A program made the position numbers and the translations under genes. A model generated the notes under the pieces. That model had not been told where the DNA came from. It worked only from the letters and a program-made list of their open reading frames with translations, and did no database searches. A DNA stretch of 64,000 bases from DAIDKA01 sp963708865 (GTDB lineage Bacteria; Pseudomonadota; Gammaproteobacteria; Steroidobacterales; Steroidobacteraceae): contig CAVPUC010000004.1 of the NCBI GenBank assembly GCA_963708865.1, forward strand, positions 372,001 through 436,000. The letters are read 5' to 3'. Below, one piece after another: positions 1 through 10,928 of this stretch. The stretch's first letter is position 1, and each line of letters starts with the position of its first letter.

Positions 1-22
1 CACGGTATGGGGCTTGCCACCA

Positions 23-1241
23 CTAGGAATCCGTCCCGACATAGGATTCGACGGTCAGGCCGAAGGCTGACAGGCCATGCATCTGCTTGGGCTGGGACAT
101 CACTCGCATGCGGCACACGCCCAGGTCCTTGAGGATCTGCGCGCCAACGCCGAAGGTGCGCAGCACCATGGCCTGGGCGTTCAAAGTGGGTTGCAGCCCG
201 GTGCCCGGGTTCACGGCGTGTGCGGGGCTTGCCGGCCGCTGCAGCGCCTGCAGCGCCGCCGCCAGATCATAGGTGGCATCGGCGCCGCGCAGGATGACCA
301 CCACGCCATTGGGCGCCGCGGCGACGCGCTCAAGCGCCCGACGCAGGGTCCAGCTTCTGCCATCCCCGGAAAGACCCAGCGCGTCGCGCAAGGTGTCAGC
401 CACATGCACGCGCACCAGCGGTGCATCGGGACCGTCCAGGCGACCGCGTACCAGGGCCAGGTGTACCGCGTGACTGCCCCGATCCTCGTAGGCACACAGA
501 CGGAACTCGCCGAATTCGGTCTGCACGGGCTGATCGGCGATCCGGTCAACCGAGCGTTCATTGCGCAGCCGATAGCGGATCAGGTCGGCAATCGTGCCGA
601 TGGCCAGATTGTGCTGGCGCGCAAACGCCTCGCAATCGGCGCGCCGCGCCATCGAGCCATCATCGTTCATGAGTTCGCACAGCACGCCCGCAGGCTTCAG
701 CCCCGCCAGCACGCACAGGTCAACGGCCGCCTCGGTGTGGCCGGCGCGTACCAGCACACCGCCGCGGCGTGGGCGCAAGCGGAAAGATGTGACCGGGACG
801 GGCGAAGTCGGCGGCGACGGTTTGCGGATTCGCCAGCGCCGTGATGGTCGCGGCGCGATCGGCGGCCGAGACGCCGGTGCTGGTGCCGTGGCGATAGTCG
901 ACCGAGATCGTGAAAGCCGTGCGGTAGCTGTCGTTGTTGGTGCCGACCATCTGCGGCAGCTCCAGGCGCAGCAGCCGCTCCTCCTCCATGGGCACGCAGA
1001 TGATGCCGCTCGAATGGCGGATCATGAAGGCCATGGACTCAGGCGTCGCGTATTCCGCGGCCATGATCAGATCGCCCTCATTCTCGCGGTCCTCATCATC
1101 GAGGATCAGCACCATGCGCCCGGCCCGCAGCTCCGAAAGAACGGTGGGGATGGGACTGAATTCGCCATGCCCGGCAGCGCCATCGGCGCTTTCCGGGGGC
1201 TCCGCGCCGGCGCGGGGCGGCAGGGTGAGGATGTTGCTCAT
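23..1241 (-). CDS. ribBA: RibBA-type protein: 3,4-dihydroxy-2-butanone 4-phosphate synthase with degenerate GTP cyclohydrolase II domain
   Basis: Makes the four-carbon unit of riboflavin from ribulose 5-phosphate. The N-terminal half (about residues 25-220) carries the RibB signature: DDEDRENEGDL, then HGTSTGVSAADRA and RAGHTEAAVDL. The C-terminal half aligns with RibA, but the zinc-binding cysteine cluster expected near the DTLRDALG segment is missing, so this half is probably not a working GTP cyclohydrolase II, as in many proteobacterial RibBA proteins. The reading frame breaks near 771, where one extra G in a GGG run shifts GHIFPL out of frame with RRGGVLVRAGHTE; the full-length gene is annotated across it. 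The start overlaps the end of ribE by four bases, indicating translational coupling in a rib operon. Confidence 0.9.
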
Positions 1242-1846
1242 AGGCGGGTATCGTACCCCGGCGCGAGCAGCCGCTCCACGTAGCGCGCCACCTGGTCTAT
1301 TTCCAGGTTCACGGCAGCCCCCGGGACTAAGTTTCCCAGGGTGGTCACGTCCCTTGTATGCGGGATGAGGTTCACGCCGAAACGCGCGCCGTCGACTTCA
1401 TTGACCGTGAGGCTCACCCCATCGACCGTCACCGAGCCCTTCTGGGCGATAAAGCGCGCCAGTGCCGCCGGCGCCTCGATGACCAGCCGGGTAGAGCGGG
1501 CATCGGTGATCTGGGAGATCACCGTGCCGAGGCCGTCCACATGTCCGGACACGAGGTGCCCCCCCAACGCATCCCCGAGGCGCAACGCCGGCTCCAGATT
1601 AACCGGCGCGCCCACCGCCAGCCCACCCAGGGTGGTGAGGCTCAGGGTCTCCCGTGACAGATCCGCTTCGAAGCGGTCGGCCGCCACCGCTACCGCGGTG
1701 ACACAGCAGCCTTGCACACAGATGCTGTCGCCCACCGCGGTGTTGGCCAGGTTGAGCCGCTGCACACGGATTGCGAGCCGCACATCGCCGCCGCGCGCGG
1801 CAAGCGCGGCGACGCTGCCGATATCCTGGACTATGCCGGTGAACAT
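1238..1846 (-). CDS. ribE: Riboflavin synthase, alpha chain
   Basis: Dismutates two 6,7-dimethyl-8-ribityllumazine molecules to riboflavin and a pyrimidine product, the last step of riboflavin synthesis. The 202-residue protein begins MFTGIVQDIG, the classic start of the family. It has two lumazine-binding barrel repeats, about residues 1-97 and 98-195, with GGHLVSGHVDG between them and DGVSLTVN in the second. The length matches the family and the frame is intact. It lies between ribD, with a 9-base gap to the ribD stop, and ribBA, which it overlaps by four bases. Confidence 0.95.
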   Translation of the reverse strand: MFTGIVQDIGSVAALAARGGDVRLAIRVQRLNLANTAVGDSICVQGCCVTAVAVAADRFEADLSRETLSLTTLGGLAVGAPVNLEPALRLGDALGGHLVSGHVDGLGTVISQITDARSTRLVIEAPAALARFIAQKGSVTVDGVSLTVNEVDGARFGVNLIPHTRDVTTLGNLVPGAAVNLEIDQVARYVERLLAPGYDTRL

Positions 1847-1855
1847 GGATGGTCC

Positions 1856-2958
1856 TTAAGTCATGCGCAGCCGCAGACGCTGGTCTGCACCCACGGCCAG
1901 GGTTTCGATCACTGTAAAGCGCCGCGCCTGCGCAAGCGACGGCGGCTCGGGAAGCTTCAGCAAGGCCGCGGGCGGCATCGCCCAGCACCAGCGGCGCGAT
2001 GTAAAGCAGCAGTTCATCGACGCACTGCTGCTCGATCAAGGCGCCGGCGAGCGTCGCGCCGGCCTCCACCAGCACCTCGTTGATACCCGCCTTGCCCAGC
2101 TGCGCGAGGACCCGCGCGAGATCCACCCCGCGGGCTCCCGCGCACCGCTCGACGCGCGCGCCGCGCGCGACGAGTGCCGCGGTGCGTTGCGCATCCGTGG
2201 ACGCGGTGAAGATCCACACGCCCTGCTCGCCTGCGCCGTCAAACACCCGCGCCCCCGGCGGTGTCTTAAGGTCGCTGTCGAGAATGACCCGCAGCGGCTG
2301 GCGCACCTGCGCGCCGCCCGGCCGCACCGAGAGCATCGGGTCATCGGCCAGGACGGTGCCGATACCGGTGAGAATCGCCGCACTGCGTGCGCGCCAGCGC
2401 TGTACATCCGCGCGCGCCGCCTCGCCCGTGATCCACTGGCTGCGACCGTCGCTCAAGGCGGTGCGGCCATCCAGGCTCATGGCGAGTTTCAGGCGCACCA
2501 GCGGCACGCCCAGCCGCATGCGCTTGATGAAGCCGGCGTTGAGGTCCGTGGCCTCGCTTTCCAGCAGACCCGACTGCACCTGCACGCCGGCCTCGCGCAG
2601 CCGCTGCGCGCCGCCGCCCTTGACCTGCCGGTTCGGGTCGCCGATCGCATAGACCACGCGGGCGATGCCGGCCTTGATCAGCGCCTCGCTGCACGGGCGG
2701 CGTCTGGCCCTGATGATTGCAGGGCTCGAGCGTCACATAAGCGGTGGCGCCGGCCGCGCCCGATGGCAGTTGGGCGAGCGCGACCGCCTCGGCGTGCGGG
2801 CCGCCGACCCGTTCGTGCCAGCCCTCGGCCAATACCTGGCCGTCGCGCACCAGCACGCAGCCCACGCGCGGATTGGGATGCGCGCTGGCAAGGCCCTGCT
2901 CCGCGAGTGCCAGCGCCCGCGCCATGAAGGCCCGGTCGCTCGAATCGAAATCGTTCAC
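1856..2958 (-). CDS. ribD: Bifunctional riboflavin biosynthesis deaminase/reductase RibD
   Basis: Carries out the second and third steps of riboflavin synthesis, deamination of the pyrimidine ring and NADPH-dependent side-chain reduction. The N-terminal deaminase has the zinc motifs PHAEAVAL and LEPCNHQGQTPPC. The reductase domain begins near VRLKLAMSLDGRTA and includes NEVLVEAGATLAGAL. Two single-base insertions break the frame: an extra G in GGG near 2696 just after QTPP, and an extra A near 1962 after LGDAARGL. Restoring both gives about 366 residues, the usual RibD length, ending RLRLRMT. The gene overlaps nrdR by four bases. Confidence 0.9.
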
Positions 2959-3494
2959 TTGCGCGCCTTGGGCGGCGCGGTTTCGCCGCTCAGCAGCGGC
3001 AACTGGTCAGCGGCGACATCCCGCACCGGATCGCGGCGTCCGCGGCGATGGCGCAGCCGATCAATCTCATCGCGGAAGGCATCGAGGTCCTGGAAGCTGC
3101 GGTACACGGAAGCGAACCGCACGTACGCCACTTCATCCAGATGGCGCAGTTCATCCATCACCAGCTCGCCGATGGCCCGCGACTGCACCTCGCGCTCCCC
3201 GAGGCTGCGCAGCTTGTGGCCGATGCGGCTCACCGCCTCCTCCACCGCCTCCAGCGCCACCGGGCGCTTCTCCAATGCCTTGGTCATGCCGGCGCGCAGC
3301 TTGGCCTCATCGAAGGGCTCACGGGTCAGATCGCTCTTGACCACCATGGGCATGATGAGTTCGGCGGCTTCGAATGTCGTGAAGCGCTCACCGCACGACA
3401 GGCACTCGCGCCGGCGGCGGATCTGACGACCCTCACCGGCCAGGCGTGAGTCGATGACCTTGGTTTCGATGTGATTGCAGAAGGGACAGTACAT
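2955..3494 (-). CDS. nrdR: Transcriptional repressor NrdR
   Basis: Zinc-ribbon and ATP-cone repressor of ribonucleotide reductase operons. The protein starts MYCPFCNHIETKVIDSR, and the ribbon is completed by CLSCGERFTTFE. The ATP-cone follows, about residues 49-139 (VVKSDLTREPFDEAKL onward). At 179 residues it is about 25 longer than typical NrdR because of a basic, proline-containing tail. Its position between glyA and ribD is the standard gammaproteobacterial arrangement. It starts 21 bases after the glyA stop and overlaps ribD by four bases, so the three are probably cotranscribed. Confidence 0.95.
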   Translation of the reverse strand: MYCPFCNHIETKVIDSRLAGEGRQIRRRRECLSCGERFTTFEAAELIMPMVVKSDLTREPFDEAKLRAGMTKALEKRPVALEAVEEAVSRIGHKLRSLGEREVQSRAIGELVMDELRHLDEVAYVRFASVYRSFQDLDAFRDEIDRLRHRRGRRDPVRDVAADQLPLLSGETAPPKARK

Positions 3495-3515
3495 GAGGCG
3501 TCCCGGCGCGATCCA

Positions 3516-4772
3516 TCACGCCGCGTAGACGGGAAAGGCGCGGCACAGCTCCAGCACCCGGGCGCGCGTCTGGTCGATGACGGCGGGTGCGCCATTGGCA
3601 TCCAGCACATCGGCGATCCAGTCCGCCACCAGCGTGATCTCCCGCTCCCTGAAACCACGGGTGGTCGAGGCCGGTGTGCCGATGCGCAGGCCGCTGGTCA
3701 CCGTCGGCGGGCGCGGATCATTGGGCACGGCGTTCTTGTTCACCGTGATGAAGGCCTTCCCCAACGCCGCATCGGCATCCTTGCCGGTGATCTCGCGGTT
3801 GATGAGGCTCATCAGGAACAGGTGATTGTCGGTGCCGCCGGAGACGATCGCGAAGCCGCGCTGCGACAGCCGCGCGCACATGGTGCGCGCATTGGCCAGC
3901 ACCTGGGTCTGGTACGCCTTGAATTCCGGCTGCAGCGCTTCCAGAAACGCCACCGCCTTGGCCGCGATGACGTGCATCAGCGGGCCGCCCTGGGTGCCGG
4001 GGAAGACCATGGAGTTGAGCTTCTTCGTGATCTCCGGATTCTCGCGCGCCAGGATCAGGCCCCCGCGCGGGCCGCGCAGCGTCTTGTGCGTGGTGGTGGT
4101 CACCACATCGGCATGCGGCAGAGGATTGGGGTAGTGACCGGTCGCCACGAGGCCCGCGACATGCGCCATGTCCACGAAGAACAGCGCGCCGATGCTCTTG
4201 GCGATCGCCGCGAAGCGCTGCCAGTCGATGACGCGCGAATAGGCGGAGAAGCCGGCGACGATGAGGGCCGGCCGTTCGGTCTCCGCCAGGCGCTGCACCT
4301 CGTCGTAGTCGATCTCGCCGCTGTCGGCGCGTACGCCGTATTGCACGGCGCGATACAGCTTGCCGGAGAAGTTGACCTTGGCGCCGTGCGTGAGGTGGCC
4401 GCCATGATCCAGGCTCATGCCGAGAATGGTGCTGCCGGGCGGCACCAGTGCCAGGTACACCGCGGCGTTGGCCTGGGAGCCTGAATGCGGCTGCACATTG
4501 ACGTAGGCCGCACCAAACAGCTGCTTGGCGCGATCGATCGCCAGCTGCTCGGCGATATCCACGAACTCGCAGCCGCCGTAGTAGCGCTTGCCCGGATAGC
4601 CTTCCGCGTACTTGTTGGTCAGGACCGAACCTTGGGCTTCCAGCACCCGGGGGCTGGTGTAGTTTTCCGAGGCGATGAGCTCGATATGCTCTTCCTGGCG
4701 CTGCTGCTCACCGGCAATGGCGGCCGCAAGCTGCGGATCAAAACCGGCGATGGTCATCGTCTTCTTAAACAT
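3516..4772 (-). CDS. glyA: Serine hydroxymethyltransferase
   Basis: PLP enzyme that interconverts serine and glycine with transfer of a one-carbon unit to tetrahydrofolate. The 418-residue intact frame has the family length. Visible motifs include the N-terminal HIELIASENYTSPRVLEAQGS, the YGGCEFVD segment, and the PLP lysine in TTTTHKTLRGPRGG (about residues 224-237). It heads the run glyA-nrdR-ribD-ribE-ribBA on the minus strand. The downstream neighbours are spaced 21 bases or less, so this is likely one operon. Only 61 bases separate its start from the stop of the upstream deacetylase-like gene. Confidence 0.97.
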   Translation of the reverse strand: MFKKTMTIAGFDPQLAAAIAGEQQRQEEHIELIASENYTSPRVLEAQGSVLTNKYAEGYPGKRYYGGCEFVDIAEQLAIDRAKQLFGAAYVNVQPHSGSQANAAVYLALVPPGSTILGMSLDHGGHLTHGAKVNFSGKLYRAVQYGVRADSGEIDYDEVQRLAETERPALIVAGFSAYSRVIDWQRFAAIAKSIGALFFVDMAHVAGLVATGHYPNPLPHADVVTTTTHKTLRGPRGGLILARENPEITKKLNSMVFPGTQGGPLMHVIAAKAVAFLEALQPEFKAYQTQVLANARTMCARLSQRGFAIVSGGTDNHLFLMSLINREITGKDADAALGKAFITVNKNAVPNDPRPPTVTSGLRIGTPASTTRGFREREITLVADWIADVLDANGAPAVIDQTRARVLELCRAFPVYAA

Positions 4773-4831
4773 TCACTGCACTCTGTCATCGTGGGCGCGG
4801 GGATGCGGGGGAGTCCGCTGATTCGTACCGA

Positions 4832-5774
4832 TCAGGCCAGGCCCGCGACCACTTCCGACCAGGCCTTGCCCAGATTGCTGCGGTTATAGCCGCCGCCGCC
4901 CAGCGCCAGCACCCGCCCATGCCCCAGCCGGCCCGGCCAGCTGCACCAGGTCGGCCGCCGCGCGGCCATGCATGGCCGGACTGAACCGCAGATGCGTGAT
5001 GGGATCCCCCTCGATGCTGTCGGCACCGCACTGGAGCAGCAGAAACTGGGGTTCGAATCGCTCCATGTGCTCGAGTACCCGGGCCCACGCGGCCTGGAAG
5101 GCGCGATCCCCCGAGCCCGCCATCAGCGGCAGATTGAGCTTGGTGCCGGCGGCCGCGCCCCGCCCGGTGTCCTCGCACTTGCCGGTGCCCGGATACAGGC
5201 TCTCGCCATCCTCATGGATGTCGGCAAAGATCACCGCCGGGTCATCCTCGAACCCGAAGTACACCCCGTCACCGTGATGGGCATCGATATCGACGTAGCC
5301 GATGCGCTCGAGGCCGTGCCGGCTGCGAAGGAGCTCAATGACCACGCCGCAATCATTGAAGACGCAGAATCCGGCGGCATGGTCCCGGCCGGCGTGGTGC
5401 AGTCCCGCGATCGGCACGAAGGCCGCCCGCGCCGCGCCGCTCATGATGGCATCGCTGGCCGTGATGCTGGCGCCGACCACGGTCGCGGCGGCCTCATAGA
5501 CGCCCCGGAAGGCCGGCGTGTCGCCGGCGTCCAGAAACCCCTGCCCCGTCTGGGAACGCTCGCGCACGAAATCCACATAGCGGGGGGTGTGGAAGGTCAG
5601 CAATTCCTCGTAGGTGGCTTCGCGCGGTTCCAGCAGCTGCACCGCGTGCTGCAGACCGCGCGCTTCAAACTCGCGCAGGAACGCCGCATGGCGGTCGGGA
5701 CCAAAAGGATGGCCGTCCGGAAACCCATAGCGGGCCAGCCGCTCACCGATCACCACTGCAACCGGGCTGTTCAT
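4832..5774 (-). CDS. Histone deacetylase family protein (AcuC/HDAC-like zinc hydrolase)
   Basis: Zinc-dependent amidohydrolase of the HDAC/acetylpolyamine amidohydrolase family; the substrate cannot be told from sequence. The active-site segments are all visible: PIAGLHHAGRDHAAGFCVFND (tandem histidines, about residues 120-140), YVDIDAHHGDGV, IHEDGESLYPGTG and the closing LALGGGGYN. The last motif is reached only after correcting one extra C in a CCC run near 4933; the frame then closes at 4832 with GKAWSEVVAGLA. The corrected length of about 313 residues fits the family. The gene is divergent from ettA, with 63 bases between the two starts. Confidence 0.85.
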
Positions 5775-5837
5775 CGAAGCCCGAGCCTAGCACGTCGGGT
5801 TCGCGATAAACTTGGGCTTTCAGCCAGCCGACACACT

Positions 5838-7512
<1,675 letters not shown>

Positions 7513-7524
7513 CGGCTGAACGCG

Positions 7525-10123
7525 GTGACCGCAAAGTCTTCCGCCAAACAAGGGGCCTCCCCGGATGACGGGTCGCGCCGGTGGGTGGGACCGCTCGCCG
7601 CACTGGTGGTGTTCTCGGTCATGGCCTGGCTGCTGCATCGCGAGCTCGAGCAGATCCATGTGCACGACATCATCGGCGCACCTGGAGGCGATTCCCAGCG
7701 AGACGCTGGCTGATTGGACTGTTGTTGACGGGCGGCAGCTACCTCGCCCTGTCGCTGTATGACTTCCTGGCGCTGCGCTACCTGCACAAGAAAGTGCCGG
7801 TTAGCAGAGTGGTGATCGCAAGCTTCATCGCCAATGCATTTGGTCACAACCTGGGGTTCGCGGCCTTCACCGGCGGCGCCTTCCGACTGCGGCTGTATGC
7901 CTCCTCGCGCCTTACGGCCATCGATGTGGCCACGGTCACCGGCTTCACCAGCATCACGACCGGGTCTGGGGCTCGCGGTGCTCGCCGGGGTCTCGTTCCT
8001 GATACTATCCGGAGCAAGCCTCGACCGCGCTGCGCAGCCATGCCGAATGGCTGCTGGTGATCGGGTTCGCGCTGCTCGGCATCGTCGCGGCCTACTTCGT
8101 GTGGACTGCCTCGCGGCGTGCGCGTCTGGAGTTTCGCGGCTGGCTGCTGCGACCGCCGGGTGCGGCTATTGGCGCCATCCAGATCATCGCCGGCACGCTC
8201 GATCTGGGAATGTCGTGCGCCGTGCTGTGGCTGATGCTGCCCGCGACCTCACATGTGGATTTCGTGGCATTCGCCGGCGCCTACGCGGTCGGCGTCACCG
8301 CCGGGACTCATCAGCCACGTCCCTGGCGGCCTGGGCGTGTTCGAGACCGTCGTCGTGATCTGGCGGTGCCGAGCGTCCCGGCCGATGCGCTGCTGGGCTC
8401 GCTGCTGGCGTATCGCGCGGTGTTCTATCTGGCACCGCTCGGGGTCGCGACGGTGATGTTCGCAGCCGAGGAGCTCGGCGCCCAGCGCGCGCGCCTGGCG
8501 CAGGCTCGGGCCCGTGCCTCGGCCTTCATCGGCCCGGTGGTGCCCTCGGTGGTCGGCGCGCTGACCTTCATCGCCGGCACCGAACTGCTGTTCTCGGGTG
8601 CCACGCGCCATGTGGACCGGGAGATTGCCTCCATTACCCGCCTGCTGCCGCTGCCGGTGGTGGAGATCTCGCACCTTGCCGGCAGCGCGATCGGGCTGGC
8701 GCTGCTGATTCTGGCGCGCGCGCTGTTCCGCCGCATCCATGATCGCCTATCACATCAGCTTCTGGTTGCTGCTGGCGGGCGGCGTGATCACCCTGCTCAA
8801 GGGCGGCAACTTCCAGGAGGCGCTGTTTCTGTGGGTGGTGCTCGGCATGCTGGTGCTGGGTCGCAGCTCCTTCTACCGGCCCGCCTCGCTGCTGCATCAG
8901 CGTTTCACACCCACCTGGGCCGCGAGCATCGTCGGTGTCATCGTCGCCAGCGTCTGGGTGGGCCTGCTTGGTCAACCGGCACATCGAGTACTCGAATGAT
9001 CTGTGGTGGACGTTCGCGTTCGATGCCAACGCGCCGCGCATGCTGCGCGCCTCGCTGCTGGTGTGCGTGCTCACCGCTGGGGTGCTGCTGATGACCTTGC
9101 TGCGGCCGGCACCGCCGGTCCCGGAACTCACCCGCAAGCCCGAACTGGATGACATCAAGCGGGTGCTCACCGAGTCGCCCTCGACGCTCTCCAACGCGGT
9201 GCTGACGGGCGACAAGCATGTGCTGTTCAGCGAAAGCGGCCGCTCCTTCATCATGTATCAGGTACAGGGGCGCAGCTGGATCGCGCTCGGTGATCCGGTG
9301 GGACCACGCGAGCGAGGCCGAAGAGCTGGTGTGGCGCTTCCGGGAGCTCTCGGATGAGCATGGCGGGCGCGTGGTGTTCTATCAGTCGAGCGTCGAGTGC
9401 CTGCCGCTGTACGTGGATCTGGGACTTGCCGCGATGAAGATCGGCGAGGAGGCGCGCGTGCCGCTGGCGAATTTCTCGCTGGAGGGCAGTATCCGCGCGG
9501 AACTGCGCACGGCGCGCCGCCGCGGCGAGCGCGACCGCGCCACCTTTGAAGTGGTGCAGCCGGCGGATGTGCCGCAGATACTGCCCGCGCTGCGGGCGAT
9601 CTCCGACTCCTGGCTGAAGGACAAGGCGACCGCCGAGAAGGGATTTTCGGTCGGATCCTTCGGGGAACGTTACCTGCGCAATTTCGCGATCGCGGTGGTG
9701 AGGCGCGATGGCGAACCGGTCGCCTTCGCCAATCTGTGGCAGTCGGCCGCGCACGAGGAAGTCGCGGTGGACCTGATGCGCTTCAGTCCCGATGCGCCGC
9801 CCGGCGCCATGGACTTCCTGTTCGTGGAATTGATGCTCTGGGCGCGCCAGCAGGGATTCAGCTGGTTCAGCCTGGGGGTTGCGCCCCTTGCGGGTCTGGA
9901 ACGCCATCCGCTCGCGCCGGCCTGGCATCGTATCGGAAATTTCATTTTCCGCCACGGCGAACACTTCTATAATTTTGAAGGGCTGCGCCGCTACAAGGCC
10001 AAGTTCCATCCCACCTGGGAACCGAAGTACCTGGTGGCACCGGGGGGCGTCGGCCTGCCGCTGATTCTCGTGGATGTATCGGTACTGATCGCAGGCGGCA
10101 TCAAGGAACTGTTCGTCAAGTAA
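7525..10123 (+). CDS. mprF: Phosphatidylglycerol lysyltransferase/flippase MprF
   Basis: Membrane protein that transfers an amino acid, usually lysine or alanine, from aminoacyl-tRNA to phosphatidylglycerol and flips the product, lowering membrane negative charge. The N-terminal two thirds is a series of hydrophobic helices. The C-terminal third is the cytosolic DUF2156 GNAT-fold synthase (DDIKRVLTESPSTLSNAVLTGDK, FSESGRSFIMYQVQGRSWIALGDPVG, PPGAMDFLFVELMLWARQQG, NFEGLRRYKAKFHPTWEPKYL). About nine single-base indels interrupt it, for example an extra T in CTTGG near 8970. All are consistent with sequencing error, because the protein resumes each time. Start GTG at 7525 is 12 bases after ettA. 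The transferred amino acid cannot be assigned. Confidence 0.85.
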
Positions 10124-10142
10124 TCCAAGGCACACTTACGCC

Positions 10143-10862
10143 ATGTCCGCTTATATCGATGCCACCGGACGGCTGATTCTCGATCAGGAGCGCAGCCTTG
10201 CGTTGCTGTGCCCGCACTGCGACGTGACGGCCCACGTCGCCATCAGCGCCGTGCCAGATTTCGCTGAATTGCAGCAGTACAAGCCGCGTGCCGTGGGCGT
10301 CGTCGGCCGCTGCGACGCCTGCAGCGCGCCGGTCTTCCTGCGCTTCCCGGTGCGCATGTATCGCAGCAATCGAATTGAACTGTCTTCGCAGTTCACGGAA
10401 ATCGAGCGGCCACGCGAGAAGTTCACCTTCACCCATCTGCCCGCGCCGCTGGAGCCGCTGTTCCGCGAATCGCTGCTGTGCTACTCAAGCGGCGCCTACA
10501 ACGCCTTCGCCTCGATGTGCAGACGGACGGCGCGCGCCGCGTTCGTCGACCTGGGCGAGGCGGGCAAGCTGCGCATGTTCGATCAGCTCAACGAAGTGCG
10601 CGCGATGGTGAACATCGATCCGGCTACTTTCCAGCTGCTGAAGGCGCTGATCTTCGGCACACCCTCCGACGCACGCCCCGAGCCCCCAGCGCTCGATGCC
10701 AACAGCGCAGCGGTGGTGCTGGAAGTCATGAAGGATCTGCTCTACGAGGCCTACGTGCGCCGCGGGCGGCTGCAGCAGGCGCTGCAGATGCGCAAGTTCC
10801 TCGCCGATGAGACCGCCGAGACCCTCATGCCGCTGCACGATGCCACCCAGCAGCCGGCCTGA
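10143..10862 (+). CDS. DUF4145-type zinc-ribbon protein of unknown function
   Basis: Intact 239-residue frame. The first 70 residues hold two cysteine pairs, CPHC and CDAC, about 38 residues apart, forming a probable zinc ribbon. The helical remainder, with FRESLLCYSSGAYNAFASMCRRTARAAF, resembles the DUF4145 domain often found beside nucleases or in phage and accessory genes. No catalytic motif is evident. It follows mprF by 19 bases and is followed by a FliA-type promoter belonging to the next gene, so it probably ends the mprF transcription unit. Function unknown; family assignment is by pattern recognition. Confidence 0.6.
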   Translation: MSAYIDATGRLILDQERSLALLCPHCDVTAHVAISAVPDFAELQQYKPRAVGVVGRCDACSAPVFLRFPVRMYRSNRIELSSQFTEIERPREKFTFTHLPAPLEPLFRESLLCYSSGAYNAFASMCRRTARAAFVDLGEAGKLRMFDQLNEVRAMVNIDPATFQLLKALIFGTPSDARPEPPALDANSAAVVLEVMKDLLYEAYVRRGRLQQALQMRKFLADETAETLMPLHDATQQPA

Positions 10863-10871
10863 CCGCCCCTC

Positions 10872-10898
10872 TCAAGTTGCTCCGGCCAGCGCCGTTAA
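10872..10898 (+). promoter_or_regulatory. Sigma28 (FliA) promoter of the FliS-tPilZ gene
   Basis: TCAAGTTG, an 11-base spacer, then GCCGTTAA, ending 30 bases before the ATG at 10929. It fits the enterobacterial TAAAGTTT-N11-GCCGATAA layout and is almost identical to the element before the minus-strand flgM at 46455-46481. Confidence 0.75.
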
Positions 10899-10928
10899 GG
10901 GGTTACCTCCAGCACGGATTCGCCATTC

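Noticed and set aside
1..22. Start of a ribH gene downstream of ribBA
   Set aside because: Expected from the operon order, but 22 bases hold no recognisable start codon with coding sequence, so nothing can be supported.
3471..4889. Plus-strand open frames opposite glyA
   Set aside because: The minus strand encodes a full, intact serine hydroxymethyltransferase; these are shadows of GC-rich coding DNA.
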